From Typha latifolia (lineage: Eukaryota > Streptophyta > Magnoliopsida > Poales > Typhaceae): a stretch of 64,000 nt of DNA. The stretch lies in assembly GCA_019914945.1 (NCBI GenBank), contig CM034099.1, forward strand, positions 1,488,001 to 1,552,000, given 5' to 3'. Below are positions 33,552-48,300 of the stretch, piece by piece. The notes below the pieces were generated by a model, which had not been told where the DNA came from, did no database searches, and was given only the letters and a program-made list of their open reading frames with translations. A program made the position numbers and the translations under genes. Position 1 is the first letter of the stretch; each line of letters opens with the position of its first letter.

Positions 33552-34854
33552 CTAACTAGAGACCTCCTCCAAGAGCTTATACCTGCGAACTTTTCCTCTA
33601 AACACTGGCCTTCCTTTCACTAAGCTCCGCGAGACCTCCTCTGATCGCAATCTCTCGGTTACATCCGACATCGATCGGTTCAACAATCTTTGCTTCTTGA
33701 TAGGCTTATTTAGCTGCGTCGAAAAGGCTCCTCGATGGAGTTTCAGCCCCGACGTGCCGCCTCCGTTACCACTACTGCTGATGTTATTTGAAGAAGAGAT
33801 TGAGTTCTTATGATTGTCTACAACTTCTTCTTTCGGTGCTGGCTTTGCTCCTTCCTCCCTTAGACACCAATTGCATGCACGGTATGTCTCGACTTTTGGG
33901 TAAAGATCGCTACAATATCTGATCATGATGAAATGATTACAACGAAGCCGTGCAAAATATGTATGGATATTCGTAATAAAGTTAGAGAACTACTAGCTAC
34001 GTATACTATCACAAGGTGAAGTGAAGCATATAATGTATATTAGCAGTATCATATGTACCATTTAGCCATAGCAGCAAAACATACTTAAAAGGTGAAGCGT
34101 TAGCTTTGCATTCTTTTTTCTTTTTCTTTTTTGAAAAATAGAAAATGATGTATATACTCCATTGAGACAAAGATTAAGGGATTTATCAGAATATTCATGA
34201 AGTCTAGTTGATTAAGTGACAAATAATGCCAAGTTGGATAGCGAGCAAAAAGAATCATAGAGTCGCCATCAGAATAAATTGCTGAGGATTTGGCTGTTCT
34301 TCTCTTTCTTTTCCTTTTCCTTTTCCTTTTGCGTGGACGAGGATAGAAAACGTTCATGAGATAAGGACTGAAATTGTGTCACCTAATTGATTTATTTTGT
34401 CTATAAGATTTTGAATCCAAGAAGGATTAAAGGGGATGTATGCTTGGTTACAATATATCATCGAAATAGTTCCAATTCCAGATTCAAAGAATGCCGACAA
34501 GAGTGGGATAAACAAGGACACGATCAAATTAGTATGAATAAGTTTCTTTTATCAGCCCATAGTACTTATTCTCATCTAATATCTCGGATAAGAATAAGAA
34601 ATCCGCTGGACAACCAATAGATAAGAATAAGGCCCCCAGTTCATGGATACATGGGAACAAAAACTAGTAATTGGATGCAAGAACTCTTAAAAAGGAATAC
34701 TAACATGAATCTGGGTAAGATCTTGTACTTACTTATGCTGGGATCGGAGTAAACAGACCTTGCACCGGAATAACTCCTGCGGCAGGCCGTGATCGCCGCA
34801 CATGCAGCAAACCACCGGCGGCGGTGGCGGCGGCACGCCTCCTTTGCTTCCCAT
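33552..34854 (-). CDS. Small Cys-rich PHD-like zinc-binding protein
   Basis: Exons 34854-34733 and 33918-33552 join through a split lysine codon (donor AA|GTAAGT, acceptor GATCAG) to give 162 aa. After a Pro run (GVPPPPPPV) come spaced cysteines: CCMCGDHG, FRCKVCLLRSQHKYC and YRACNWC. This pattern (C-x2-C, C-x2-C, H-x2-C, C-x2-C) can bind two zinc ions as in RING/FYVE/PHD-type fingers. The intron falls inside the H-K-Y-C part of the finger. Such short proteins are a plant family of poorly known function, usually annotated PHD finger-like. The rest is Ser/Asn-rich, then basic (NKPIKKQRLLNRSMSD and GKVRRYKLLEEVSS), with possible phosphorylation sites and a nuclear signal. An upstream in-frame ATG at 35019 would add a hydrophobic-looking leader read through A/G-rich DNA; the ATG at 34854 (MGSKGGV) fits the family better. 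Confidence 0.82.
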
Positions 34855-37800
34855 TTCATTACCAAGAAAAAAGAGAAGTCGTTTACTATTGAGAGGAAGA
34901 GGAAGAGGAAGGAGAAAGAATAAATACAAAGAGAAGGTAGAATAGGAAGGAGAATAAGGGACGGAAGTGGGAATAAGCAATACCTTATACATTGTATTCT
35001 TTATGGAAAGGGTCTCCATTAGTGGCAGATTGGTGATTACGATGAAAAGTAGGGTGGTTTTTGGCGCTAGTAGGAGGTGCTTCGTTGGACACGGTCAGAT
35101 CCATCCGTGAGGTACGAGGAGTTGGACGGTTGGATATTAAAGGACAGGGTCATGGTATATTGGTAATATAAATTAGTTGGTAAGGGTATTTTGGTATTAT
35201 ATATATAAAAAAATGGTGACACTTGTGGCCTGTGGGTCAATGTACCGAGCATCTGGAGAAAGCCAACCGTGGCGTGGATCGAATCAATCAACCAGATTAA
35301 ATAATTGCAGTCTAAACTTCTAATCTGATATCTTCACTCCCCTTTTCGATGATTGGATATGGGAAGCACGGTCTGATTTTGACTTTGACCGGTTATACAA
35401 TACTATTGGTCGATGGTCGATGGTCGAAGAAAGGTGACAATTTTAATTTGGAAGATTTTCCAAATAGAATATTATACATGGCAATATTATAACGGATTAG
35501 ATGGAAAGTCTCTAGACTAATAATTTATTAAGCTTTAAGCAACGATTATTATTATAACTGGATACATAAGGAAGAGGAGGAAGGGTGATAATCTTTGAGT
35601 ACAAGGCCAAACTTGATCGAACATAGACCAAACAACAAATTAAGCATAATATCAAGTAAATAATACCAAGTATAAGCACTCTTGCAACTAGGAATCATAA
35701 GAGAAAGGGTGTTGTTATTGCAAGCAAATAAGCCTCTCTCTCTTAAAGCCATCAACGGCAGAACTATAGTGAAGCACGCAAGAGGTTTAAGAGAAGACAG
35801 GCAAAAGGAAAGTCCGTGTACTGTAGCTCTATCGATACCATAGAATAACCGACGCTATAAATCTGTAACACCTTGAAACACTAAAACAGAACCTAAGAAA
35901 GAAAAAATAAATAAAAAGAGAATGGGAGAGAAATAAACAAAAATTGATACCTTAATACTCAAGCCCACAAATGCCTAACTATGACACAAGGGGATGTCGG
36001 CAACGGGGGAGTCGAAGGGGGGTTTCTAAGGGACCACCACCCACAAGAGACCCCGCCTAGACAAGAAGATGAGAAGACGGCAAGTGGTGCTATGGTGGCG
36101 ACTGAGAGAGGAGAGAGGAGAGAGGAGAGAGGAGGGTTAGGGTTTACGGTAGGGTGGGGAAACTTGGGAGGCCATCAAGATTGAGCCCACCACAAACGTC
36201 TTTAGAGATAAGCTCCTCTCATGGGATGGAGTCGATGACCTCGGAGCAGCAACGGGATGAAAGGGAGAGGCAATGATGAGCATATAAGCCCCTCTAACTA
36301 TTTGAGCACCATCCAACTTCGTGGCCCTTTCATGTTGTTCTTGCTATCAAGGATCTAAGTTTGAGTTGTGCTCTAATGTGTTTATCCTAAAACATTGGCA
36401 ATACGATCTTTAATTAATATGTTTGTTTTTCGTATTTCGCTCATTAATTCTCAAAAAAAAAAATAGTATATGTTTGTTTTTCTAGCTAATTTTTGTTCAA
36501 CTAAAGAATCCAGTCATGAGAACTTCCTAAGTTAACAATCAATCAAAAACAATATTGCTGGAAGATTTCTATCTCATCTCTTCCTTAACGCTGATCTTAG
36601 CCTAATTGGCTAGGAAATTTTGAGATAGAAAACTCATCACTCGGTATATCATCCAAAAAACTGCAACACGATATTGCTGGGAGATTTCCCAGCCTTATGA
36701 GAAACAGGCCAAAGACAGCATTATTACTCTCGCTAAACCGAGTCCAAGTCTTGTGGTCGTTGGTGCCGACAGCTACTACAATAAATCTAAGAGGAAGCTC
36801 TTGAGAAATAATACTCATATGACATATGATTTATCTTGTTTAATTATTCTTTCCATTTGTTTTTTTGTGGTCTCCCATGGACTACCATGTTAAGTTGTTA
36901 AAACAGCTTAGGGGTTCGTTCTTCTGTCTATTTGTGCTTTATGGAACGTGCAGCGCACCAGAGAGCAATTTATATCTATACGTTGTGCCCCCAGTACTGT
37001 GGAAAATGAAGACACGAGTTGAGAGAGAAAATAGTCATTCAATGCTGTGCCATCAGAAGTTTTCAGGGAACGGTACGACCTAATGAGCATGTCTTTCCTT
37101 CGTCCTAGTCCTTAGTCCATAGTCCATAGTCCATAGTCCATGTACGAGGTGTCCGATGCCCTCACGCTAACAATGGAAATTTGAAAAGAAGCCCCATGGA
37201 TTTTTTATATACCGTTTTATGTATGGGGACTTCCCATGGAACACAACCATCGCGAGAAATTTGAAATTTACCCATCGGCAAATTTTTGCTCACTCCTGTA
37301 TGTAACAACGGCACCAATAAGCAACTAACTATATAAGAACATATGACCAATGAACAGGAGACATCAAACCGTTGATATATAGCTAATTCACTACAACATC
37401 CCCAAAAAATTTATGGTTACAACATGTTCTCCAAGCATCACAGAGAAATCTAACTGTACAACTAAAATGCTTCGGCATAATACAAACCGGGTCAAAATCA
37501 AATTGCATAACGAGAACATTAAGCCTGATGAATTAATTTTATTTATTATTTAATTAATTTATATTTATCTCTTATGTAAATTGTTAAGACAGATTAGTTA
37601 TGTCATGTAAGCCCTTAAACAAATCCCATTAAATTATATAAGTCACTAAGACAAATTTAATTAAATTATATAAGCTATCAAAACAAATTCAGCTAAGTTA
37701 TATAAATATTTAAGGCAAATTCTAATTTGAATCGTATAAAATTTTAGAGCTAAACTTCTTTATTTAATTATCCAAGTATTGAGAATTAATTAAATTTAAT

Positions 37801-39344
37801 TATTTTCTTACTGGTAAATATATTTACCGTTTTATCATAACCGTTAAATCATCTTTACCTCTCTAGAAATAGATCACAGTCCTAGAATCTACAAAACTTT
37901 CAAACTTTAGCCATCATATTTCTCTGGCAGCCACCTTACTATACGACCGTCCACCACCATTCTTGACCGTCCGCCACTCTCCGAAAACCGCTGCAACGTC
38001 AAATATTTATTAATATATCTCGTTTTATTCTTCCTCTAATATTTTATTTATATTTTTTCATCCCAACATTCGATTTACGTGAAATCAAAACCATCCTAAC
38101 TTTCAAAACTATCACCATTTGTAGTATTTACGGCAAAGTTCCTGTCACATAAACACCAAAAATTAAAATCACCTGCGACAGAGGTTAAGATTGGGGATGA
38201 ATTTCATGTATGATACAAAGTCCAACTACAAAGTAAAAATAGAAATACCAAAGATAGAAACTTCATTGCTAACCTTCACATATCAATCAGTATACAGCAA
38301 ACAGGCAACTAAAGGATACAAGCTACAGAAGTAGATGACTAATAATAGGCCTTCTTAAGGAATAAGATAACATATTGCGCTCAATGTAAATCTTTAATCT
38401 CTCTGACTGCCATTGATATGCAAGCTATCAGGATTTGTATTGTCCAATATACAAGTGAATGGCTATCTATACATAAGGTTGTTCTCTGCAATACAAAAGT
38501 TATAGTTGTGAGACTAACATCGGCCCACAAACATATATATACATGTACTTGACAATGAATAACTTTAGGTTGAAGAGAGCATACTTTATCATCATCAAGA
38601 AGTTTATGCACAAGGTAAGTATTCAAGGCACACTTTAAAAGATTCCAATCTCTAAACCTTTGAGAAATTCTGGTCTTATGAAAAATAATAGTCGCTTCAG
38701 CACCTTCTTATGATCCAGGTATCAGCGAAACCATGGGACTGCAAGACATGTCTCCACTAAGGAACCATCTTTAAAAAAACTAAAAAAAGATCTTCCAAGA
38801 CCAGAATGTCTGTTCCTTCTCGAGAGGTAATTGTAATAAAACTCCTGTCCACTGGGCAAGAAAAAAGAAAAGAAAAGAAAAGATAGCATCAGTCACTCTA
38901 TCCAGAATTCACATTCCCCAAAAGAGCCCCTTTAAATGTTTGAAGCATTTAATTCCAGGTGTCTACGGTAAATGATATCTCTATCTGACTAATTGTAATC
39001 AATGTAGGAATCAGAAACAACAGCATTCGGGGGACCTTTCTGGATGACTATAACAATGCTCAATCAAGCACACTAAAGCAATTGCACTATCGTAATAATT
39101 GTATTGCAATGTAATGTAACGGACCACCATCTGTATTGAGTCTTAACATAGCATGTCATGTTTAAATTGTCTATCTTATGTATACTGACATGTATCTAAA
39201 GTGTAACACATGCCATCGACCTTCATTACTTGTCCCATATCATGGGACACGTTAGATCAGAAATAAACAAGTAGCAAATGTAAATGTACAAACAACTCCC
39301 ATTTAAGATAATACAAATATTACCTAAGCCATTCACAGAATCTA
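34855..39344. other. 4.5-kb intergenic region
   Basis: Upstream of the Cys-rich gene and downstream of ASG2. It contains a GC-richer patch at about 35980-36180 with a GGAGAGA run, the tandem heptamer at 37113-37141, and AT-rich stretches with repeated 'AAATTATATAAG' motifs at 37600-37700. No gene is supported. Open frames such as minus 36818-36597 have no domain I recognise. Confidence 0.45.
37113..37141. repeat. Short TAGTCCA tandem repeat
   Basis: Four to five direct copies of TAGTCCA. Simple sequence with no evident function. Confidence 0.9.
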
Positions 39345-42300
39345 TCAGCTCTGGGCACACTCAAAAGGATGTAGAGTTCCTTCAGCAAACTCATGCATCC
39401 TGAACCGCTCCAAGAATTCAAAAGGTCTGTTTAACAAATTCATCTTAGGAAAGCACAGATGATGTTAAGGATAATGTAAAAACAAAGGAAAAAAGAGAAG
39501 GAAAAGAGGGAAAAACAGTTCAGGATCAGTAGCACTTTTGCAACACTATCCCATGACTAGTGTTGCGACAGAAAATGATAGAATATCAGAATTAACATTC
39601 ACACCTCATTACAGGAAGGCAATTATACGGCTCCGTCTTTATATATAAATATATCAAACCTATCAGCTTTCGTAGTTCAGATATAGTCATGATAATCTTA
39701 CAGCATAGCTTCACGGTTGCGGCACAATTGGCGTTGATTGCTTTCTATGGCACTCAACACATCAGCAGTTTCTGGTCCTGCAGTTCCTCCAGCAACCATT
39801 GATGGAACTTCTGCATGTGGTGTCCAAATCTGCAATACATAATTGATAGTCTAACTATAAAGAAAAAAGAGTTCAACTCTTCAAATTTACCTTCATCAAA
39901 CATACCTTTATCGTGCTATCTATTCCACTAGTTGCAACAGCACAATCAAAAGGATGACATTGTATACAGTTCACAACTAGAAAAGAAAACAGAGTCATAA
40001 GATGATGGACACTAAAGAAAGTTTCACTGAAGAAATAAAAGGCCAGTACCAGCTCCATCTCCTGCAAGCATTTTAATCAGTCTTCCTGTTCTTTTCTCCC
40101 AGATAAACCATCTTCCATCATCACTTCCACTGGCAACAAACTCTCCTGCAAAAGTTTCATTCAGCAGAAGAAATACTGTGATCAAGCATGAATAGCACAT
40201 ATCCATATGAAAACGAGTCAGACAGGATGCCGAAACTCATTACATGCATTTAAGTAGAAGTCAGAACTTTCTTTCCTTATGAAACAGTAGCTAGAAGGCA
40301 TACAGAATCCAAACTGTATGCCAACAATGGCTGCTAATTTCTGTAGCATCTAGTACATAAAGAAGTTAAGGAGTGACAAATATGCAAATACCACCTTTAC
40401 AGATCACATCAGATTTTATGAAATAAACTTTACTTAGGAACAGTATTCTGTGAATTTTGATTCTTCTGCATTGGTATACATAGATATTTAGAATTTTAGA
40501 TTTAGATGATTATTTATTCATATTTCAACGAGTATATATGCGATACGCATACATAATATGTCCAGACTCCAGACTAACTTGATCTTGCAATGAGGTAGCC
40601 ATTTAGAACATCATGATGATATAAGAAAATTATGGGAAGTACAAAAAGTGATGCACATATACGCACACACGCACGCGCACACACACAACAGATCAGCTAA
40701 TCAATCTTTACAAGGTTCATGGAGTCAACAACGGGGCTTAGCAGATATACATGCACATATGTAATTATGTATCACGCATATGTAAGAAGACATTAAAAAT
40801 TTGAACTATAGGAGCCTAATGTGAAGTCACCCACAAACAACAATATCATAAAAAGTTGGTAAGATTATGATCAGAAACTATTTATGGGTCAAAAAAAATC
40901 TCAGCATTGCAGTGACAATGTTGACATTAGTTTTATCAAACCAAAAAGTTGCTTAGATTACCTTGTTGGCCGAGAAAGCTGGCTTGTTTAATATCTGTTC
41001 CCACATTGCAGTGTCCGACATATCTTTGTTTCATATCAATTGCAACCTCAGGCTGCATCATACAGGATAATACAATTTAATAAAAGAAACAGAAATTTAG
41101 AAACCAAATTATTAGGGAGATGTACATAAGTCAACCAATAGAGGGTAAGCAAATCAAAATGAATTTCCAGAGTAGAGATGCAGTAGGCATACTACAATAA
41201 AGTGCTTCTAATGTGTTTAGTAATAGTTGTAGTATCCCTTAAGCTAAAAGAAAAGTTCTACAGTTGGTTTGCAGATACTAGATAATATAGAATAATGAAG
41301 AAGTTCTGGAGCGAGAATAGACTACGATGATTTGGACATGTCAAATGAAAATCACAATGCACTAGTCCAAAGAAGGGGATTGATTCAATTGTTAAACAGA
41401 CAGCGCAGGCAAAGTAGGAAACTTCAGCTTCACATAATTAAAAATTAAAAGAAGAAAGAAAACCTGATAAGCAAAATTCTCACAATGAGAAGAAACTGAT
41501 GAGGATTCATGTGAACCATTTTCACTAAGATGTTCTCTAGGTGATTCATCTCTCCGATGAATTCTCAAATTTAAACTTCCGCGAAGGATGCCTGATTCAT
41601 TTTCACGGTCCTCATCACCAGATATTGATGTTTCAAAGTCCAACTCCATTTCATCCTCATAATCAGAATCTTCTCTGTCATCTCGGCCTTCTTGAGACGA
41701 GCTGCTGAGATCTGACCTGAACAGCACATCACTTAAGGATCTCAACCTTCCATGCCGCAGATCACTTTTAGTAGTCCCTTCGAGATCTTTTTGCTTTTTC
41801 TCAGCTTCAGCTGTATAAGAGAGAATTCTAATAAATAGAGCACAAAAAAAAAAGGATTCAAAAACACATGAATGCCACAGCATATTCAAAGGCTGCCACA
41901 GGAACTAACCAACAATAAGACGTTCTTTTACACTCTTTACTTGCTCTGCAGCCTCGGAGGATGAAGCTAGACTACATGCTGCCTCAGCATAGTCAAAAGC
42001 TTCCTTATGTCTTCCCAACTGCAAAAGATTCCAAGTAAAAATCCAGGTAAAAATGATCAAAGCTCAGATATCATGTACAAGGAGCCAGCCAGCTAGAGAT
42101 GTTTTCCTTGTTCAGAAATTGACAAGGGAAATCTACCAAAACAGTTTGTTTGAACGATACAGACAAATTTCATTTCTTTGCTCACTGACCCTAGAACTCA
42201 TGTTTTCATGCAGAGCTCAGTAAGGTAGATGACAAGCTACTGAGCAGTTCAGCGAAAATATGGAGAACTAAATGTACGGATCCATAAGAGAGTTAGGAAA

Positions 42301-45300
42301 AAAAACCATGAGAGCAGAAAAAGATATGAACAAATTATAGTGCCTTCCTTCAACAGAAGGTAGCTAGTATAAGAATGTGAAATGACTTTAGTGATGAACA
42401 TGAACAATGCCAGATACCAACATTGCTGTCAAAAAGTATGAATTGCAGTACAGATCAGATATACCTCCACATTGAAAAGATGAAACTAGATGATTAGAGA
42501 AGAAGGCCAGAGAAAACTGAGAGGGCATCTAACAAAAATGAATAACAGAGAAATTACTCTTGCTGGAGAAGATGAACAAGTCAGACGCATTTGATATATT
42601 TGATTCCAAACTTAATAGGAAGCCAATAAGAATTAACTATTCCCAAATAACATAAGCAGCAAGTTTTCAGAATGAGAAGGTGCTGCAGGAATTGATATGC
42701 ATATTAAGAAAAAGGCATCTTTATTAATGTTGCACTATATATACGAAACCTAAGAATGAGGTCTACCTACTGAACAAATATCATTTTAAAATACCTGTAG
42801 GAGTGCTTCTGTCATATAATAATGTGCCCTGAATGATGAAGCATCAATTCTCTGAGCATTGTTGCAATCCCGGATAGCCATATAAACATCATTTTTCCAC
42901 TTCCTCTGTAATTGAATATCACAGCTAATTATTTTCAGACAAAACTCAGTTTTCGCATTACAGAATTAAAGCATGACAAACCTTAAGAAACAGTGAGGCT
43001 CGAATGCACAAGCAATCATGCCTTAGAACATAGCCAATATCTGGGCCTTTTCCATCAAGTACTTCATTGCATATCTCAACTCCATACAATAGATTAGAAG
43101 ATTCAGAACCGATTTCCAACATCTTAGCAGCAACTTGGACTAATTTCTTGCACATTTCAAGCTACGGAAAGGCCCCAAATTAGGCATAAAATTTAGCAAT
43201 AACAATAGACCAATGAAACTTAGGTAATAATACACATTTCATAAATTTAGATTCCCACCCTTTGCAAATCATATTTTCTTGCAGATATATTTCCTGAGAA
43301 AGCTGATGGTTGCAGAGAAGGTCGTCCTGGTTCCCTAGGGGAAGGAGCTAAGTATAGTAGATTTGGAACACAATCAGCTGTATATCTCAAAATGCTCTTA
43401 TCATCTGAAATTCAAGAAAAGAAAGCAAATTATCGAGGAGCTTTATATAGGGAAAATTATGAAAATCAGCACAAAAAAATATTCATAACCACACATGTCA
43501 CAATTGTAGATGATATCTTTTCAATTTCTATATCTTTGTCCAACACTGTTCTCTATCCTTTGCGAATTTCTATTCTCATGACCTAATTGATGACTTCTAG
43601 AGTTAAAGTCTCATTTTTGCCTGAAGATCACATTTTACCTGTTACATAGTATGTTAATTGAATCTCTCATTGAATATGATACTTAATAATGTGAAAAGAT
43701 AGTATGCCCCTAGATGGTCTTAAGGACCTGCCATGGGATATGCCAGCCACTAATTGACATTTTTCTTTTTTCCTGCTATGTCTTAGCCTAACGCTTTTTG
43801 TAGGACTGATATCTACAAACAAGTAGAACTGTAGAAGCATATTCCTTACAAGAACCCAACCACCAATAAATAAAGACATAATAAAGTAGCTGGTTAAAGC
43901 AAGAAAAGCAAGCATACCATGGTTAACATCCATCAAATATACATGTTCACCACTATAACTCACGAGAACTTCTTCTCCATTTGGGCTGAATGCAACATGT
44001 GTTAAATGCAAGCTTGATTTTCTCTGGGAAAAAATGGAGGAAAAGAGAGCAAAATATTTAAGAAGACCAGTTGTGCAACAAATAACTTTGCAATCACAAG
44101 AATTTTTGTGAATACATATTACCAATTAAGCAAAATTGAACCACTATCAACATCTACAGGATTTAAAATTAAAGAAACACAGGCCACCAAAAAAGAACAA
44201 TCATTTTAAGCAAATTACTCTTATATTATTTGAGAACTTCTTAGTACTTCCATAGATGATAAATCCACAACATTATGCCAAAACATCTAACTTACACGCT
44301 CAGAAAGATGTACAGGACAGAAAAGATTAACACAAGGAGGTGGCTTCATCTTTGTCCGGCAAGAGCTCAAAGGTGGAAGCATTCTTCGATCATACAAACG
44401 AGCAAATGCATCACTGTGCAGACATTAAGATACAAGAAAACAGTCAATGACTATGCAGTTTAATGGTCCAAAGGGAGTAACCATGGGGAAGATAAAAAAT
44501 TTACCTCCCACCTACAAGGAGCTGATGGGGACGAGTGGAACTAATGTCACAAGACTTCAGAGCGAACCATTGCTTCGGAGAATCAGCTAGTGATTTTTTT
44601 GCCCCACAACGTAGGTCAAGCTGCGATAGAATGATAAAATGCATAACAATAAGCTTGTTATTAGTGGAAAAACATCTATATGCATGCAATGCTGTGGAGA
44701 ATTTACCTACTTATAATATTACTGTACAGAACCAAATGTTTAGATAACATCTCACAACTCTTACCAACAAGGACATGCTTGTAATATCATGTGTCCTTAA
44801 TACAAGAAAAGGAAGGCAGTGAAGACATGCAACTATACAAGCAGTCAATAATATCTACCATTTATATTCCTCCTTAATTCAAAAAAAATAATATTTATTT
44901 AGCAATTAAATTAATAAATTGAAATCAGTAGGCAGAATAGTCATGTAGTTGAGCTAGACTCCTGGCCTTGTGCAGTTCATTGGAAAACAACAGCCCCTTA
45001 GAGATAAAACAACAAGCCTTCTTCAAGTATTAGAAGAAGAAGAAAGAGATAAATTTATCAAAATAATGGAAAAAATACAAAATATCGGGCAGAACAGATA
45101 ACAAAACCTGAAGTAAATTAACCACTTACAAGCACATTACGACATTCTTGATTTGAGGATCCAGCCGGTGGGCAAGAAGAACATTCTCGGAAGTCATGTT
45201 GTCGTAAAGTTCCATCTTCACTTGCACTCCAAACTATATTAGGATTTCCAACTTCAACCTAGACACAAGATTATTGACCATCAGCAGTAGCCCAGAATCA

Positions 45301-48300
45301 TATTAAGTGGTTAACAGTTAAATCTGGAAAAATAAAACCCTGATACTGTTGAAAATTCGAATAGTGAAAATCAACAAAATCTCAAAGAGATTGTATGTGA
45401 CAAAAGGAAGGTGTAACACGTGAGACTCCACAAACGCTAGGGCTGGGAGGGGCGATGTAACCGAAAAAGTGTAATCCAAAAAGACTCCACCAATGCTAGG
45501 GCTTGGAGGAAGATATAACCAAGAAGGTGTAACCATGTAATGCACAAAGACTCCACCAATGCTAGGGCTGAGAGAGAAGGTGTCCTTAAAAAATATCCTT
45601 GTGAACCTACTAAATATATAGCGTCTTCCTGACTTCATGCAAAGAGCAATCTCCATGACCTGCTTGTAATATGTAGTAGTGGTAAATTGAGATGGGGTCT
45701 TACAGCTAGCTTCTTGACTCTCCTCGAGTGACACTGGTAAACAGCTGCTGGTTCTGGAGCAATTTCCTGAGGTCTTCTCCATCTTAAATGAGACAAATTG
45801 AAGAGACGAACCTGGGAAAAGAATCACTAATCCTCTCACCTAAATCTCCTGAACATTATCTAGGCATGAAACAATAAATGAAGGAATCTCTTTCTTGTCA
45901 GTATTACCTCTGCATCTCCTGCCCCCGACACAACAAGCTCATCGGATGTCTCCGGAATAAATTTTGTGCAAAATATATTAGTAGAATGCCCTGTCTCAAT
46001 GGTATGTAACAGCCCTTTATTGGCGTAACTCCATATATTAATCTGCAGAAAGGCAACAGAAGAAGAAGAAAGCAATTAACAAACATAATGAATAAGATCC
46101 CTTTTATTTGTTCAATCCCCAAGAGATTCAATGATGTAATCTAAATAAAAAGATGCTACCCAATGCCAACGAAAAAGAAAAGCTATTGTCATCTTTAAAC
46201 TTTACCATATTATTTACAATTTTACATCAACATATACAAAAATGGTTCACGTAATGTGTGTATCTGAAAGTGTTACTTTTGAAAATCACATTTGATAGAA
46301 AAGTTTAGAAAGTAACTCTTTTATCATCTGATCCAGATATAAGAAGGGAGCCTCTTGAGTTCCATGCAATAGCATTAACACAACTTTGATGACCCTGCCA
46401 AGAGGTACAATAAAAATAGTCAGCAATATTGGCAATCCATATAAGTCAGCATTCTAACAGGAATGGCTTTCAGAGTCTAATCAAAGAAAACGATTCTCTT
46501 TTCTGCAGACACTAATTACAACCTAGAATTTAATAGATTAAAGTATGGAATCAAGTATCGGCCGATCTCGATCCGTATTGCCGAAATGGATTGTCGATAC
46601 AGCCGATTTAGTCGATCCCCGCTCCAAATTGTCCAAACCAGTCGATATGGCCAATACATATTGTTTTTTCAAGAACCCAATTCCAAAACCAATATTTAGA
46701 ACCTTGGATTAAAGTACCTAAACGTATCTGCCTCTTCATGTATCTTTTAGTGATTAGATCGTTACTTTAGACGTACAAAAGCATTTTTCCATAGTTCAAA
46801 ACAGTTTGTCGTTTTAAGATTTAAAAAGATCAAAATTAATGGAAACACTATTACAAAAAGAGAGAAAATTTAATGATTTACAAACTGGTATCTCTAATTG
46901 CTCCTAGGAACCCTCCGTTAATTAGAAGATTGATGTTAACAAATGGTTAATATGTAAATAAATTAGTACTATTCTAATATATAGTGCATTACTATCCACA
47001 AAGTAATTGGTCAAACATCAAAACAAAATTGTTAATATCAATAACGTGAAATTGTTGATGTCAATGATGCTCATCTATATGGCGTTACTCTAATTTATAA
47101 CACATAAAAGGTATAATTAGAATTCATTTTAGAATGAGTAGAGGTAGAATATATTTCTTGCTTGACTCCTTTCCTGACCATTCTTTTGTAGAGACATCAT
47201 AACATTTCTCTTTCTCAGAGACAATACTGTGGTTGTTGGCCTCCTCTCATTCTTGCTCACAACTAATATCTTCTCCTATGTATTCAGCTCCTTTAAAGTC
47301 TAAACTTAGAAACCCACACCATTACAAGGATTTATCAAGATACTGGCATCATTATAAGTCTATAAGTAATCAAAATTAGTTGGAAGTCAACTCCTCTTAC
47401 TTTGACACTACCCATCAAAGTCAAAGACCTAAAGTGCAAGGACTGTAAAAATAGCAGCCAAAGCAGAGATCTTATTCATATTACACAGAAAAATATTGCA
47501 CTAAAAAAAACAGAAAAGAAGTCTTGCACCTGAATTATGTCTCTTCAGAAATACACCAAGAACTCTTTCCCTTCCTTACCATGCTTAAAGATCTAACAAT
47601 GGACCTTATACTTCTACACGGATATGAGATTAACATTAATTCATATGGATGATCCACAATTTCTTCTAAATTGATCTAGATATTATATTTTTATTCCGAT
47701 ATGTTGTGGATTAGTAATTGTCTCAATTAAGGTTCATAGTATCAGCAGATACATACCGGTACTAGCCATTACTGATCCTAAACTAGGGCCAAAATCAGTT
47801 TTCCCTTAGTTTCGGCCCAACTTCAATTGTAAACACTAACTTTGACCTTTCATGCAGACTATATGTGGATTGCATTATAAATTGGATCTAATCTGAATCT
47901 AACTGTGGACATCAATTATTGCTGTTCTAAAGTCTCAGGCACGATGCTTTACATTTCCTACCCATTTTCTTTCTCTCTCTCTCTTTTTTTCTTATTGTTT
48001 CTTTTCTTCTCCTTTCTTTTCTTTTCTTTTCACTCCACCTTTTTTATCTTTTCTGTTAACACTTCCTGCAATCACATTTGTTGCAAAGGTGGTTGCAACT
48101 TGTTAGCCTCATCTGCAAGTATCTTCTTGCCACTTCTTTTTCAAGATGATGACAATAATGAGCACATGTATTTCCTGAATCCATCTGCAATTCAATATTC
48201 TTCTTAGTATTTTCACTCCTAAAGACCATGCTTGGCTTGCACACATGCCTCGCCATGGCTAGCCAGGCATGTGTGGTGTTGGTGCGGCATTGGTCATGCA

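Noticed and set aside
35981..36184. Short GC-richer open frame
   Set aside because: Translation is Gly/Arg/Glu-rich from GGAGAGA repeats; no homologue recognised and no flanking exons.
36597..36818. Minus-strand frame with RFIVVAVGTNDHKTWTRF, considered as a retroelement fragment
   Set aside because: No integrase, protease or reverse-transcriptase motif and no terminal repeats could be found around it.
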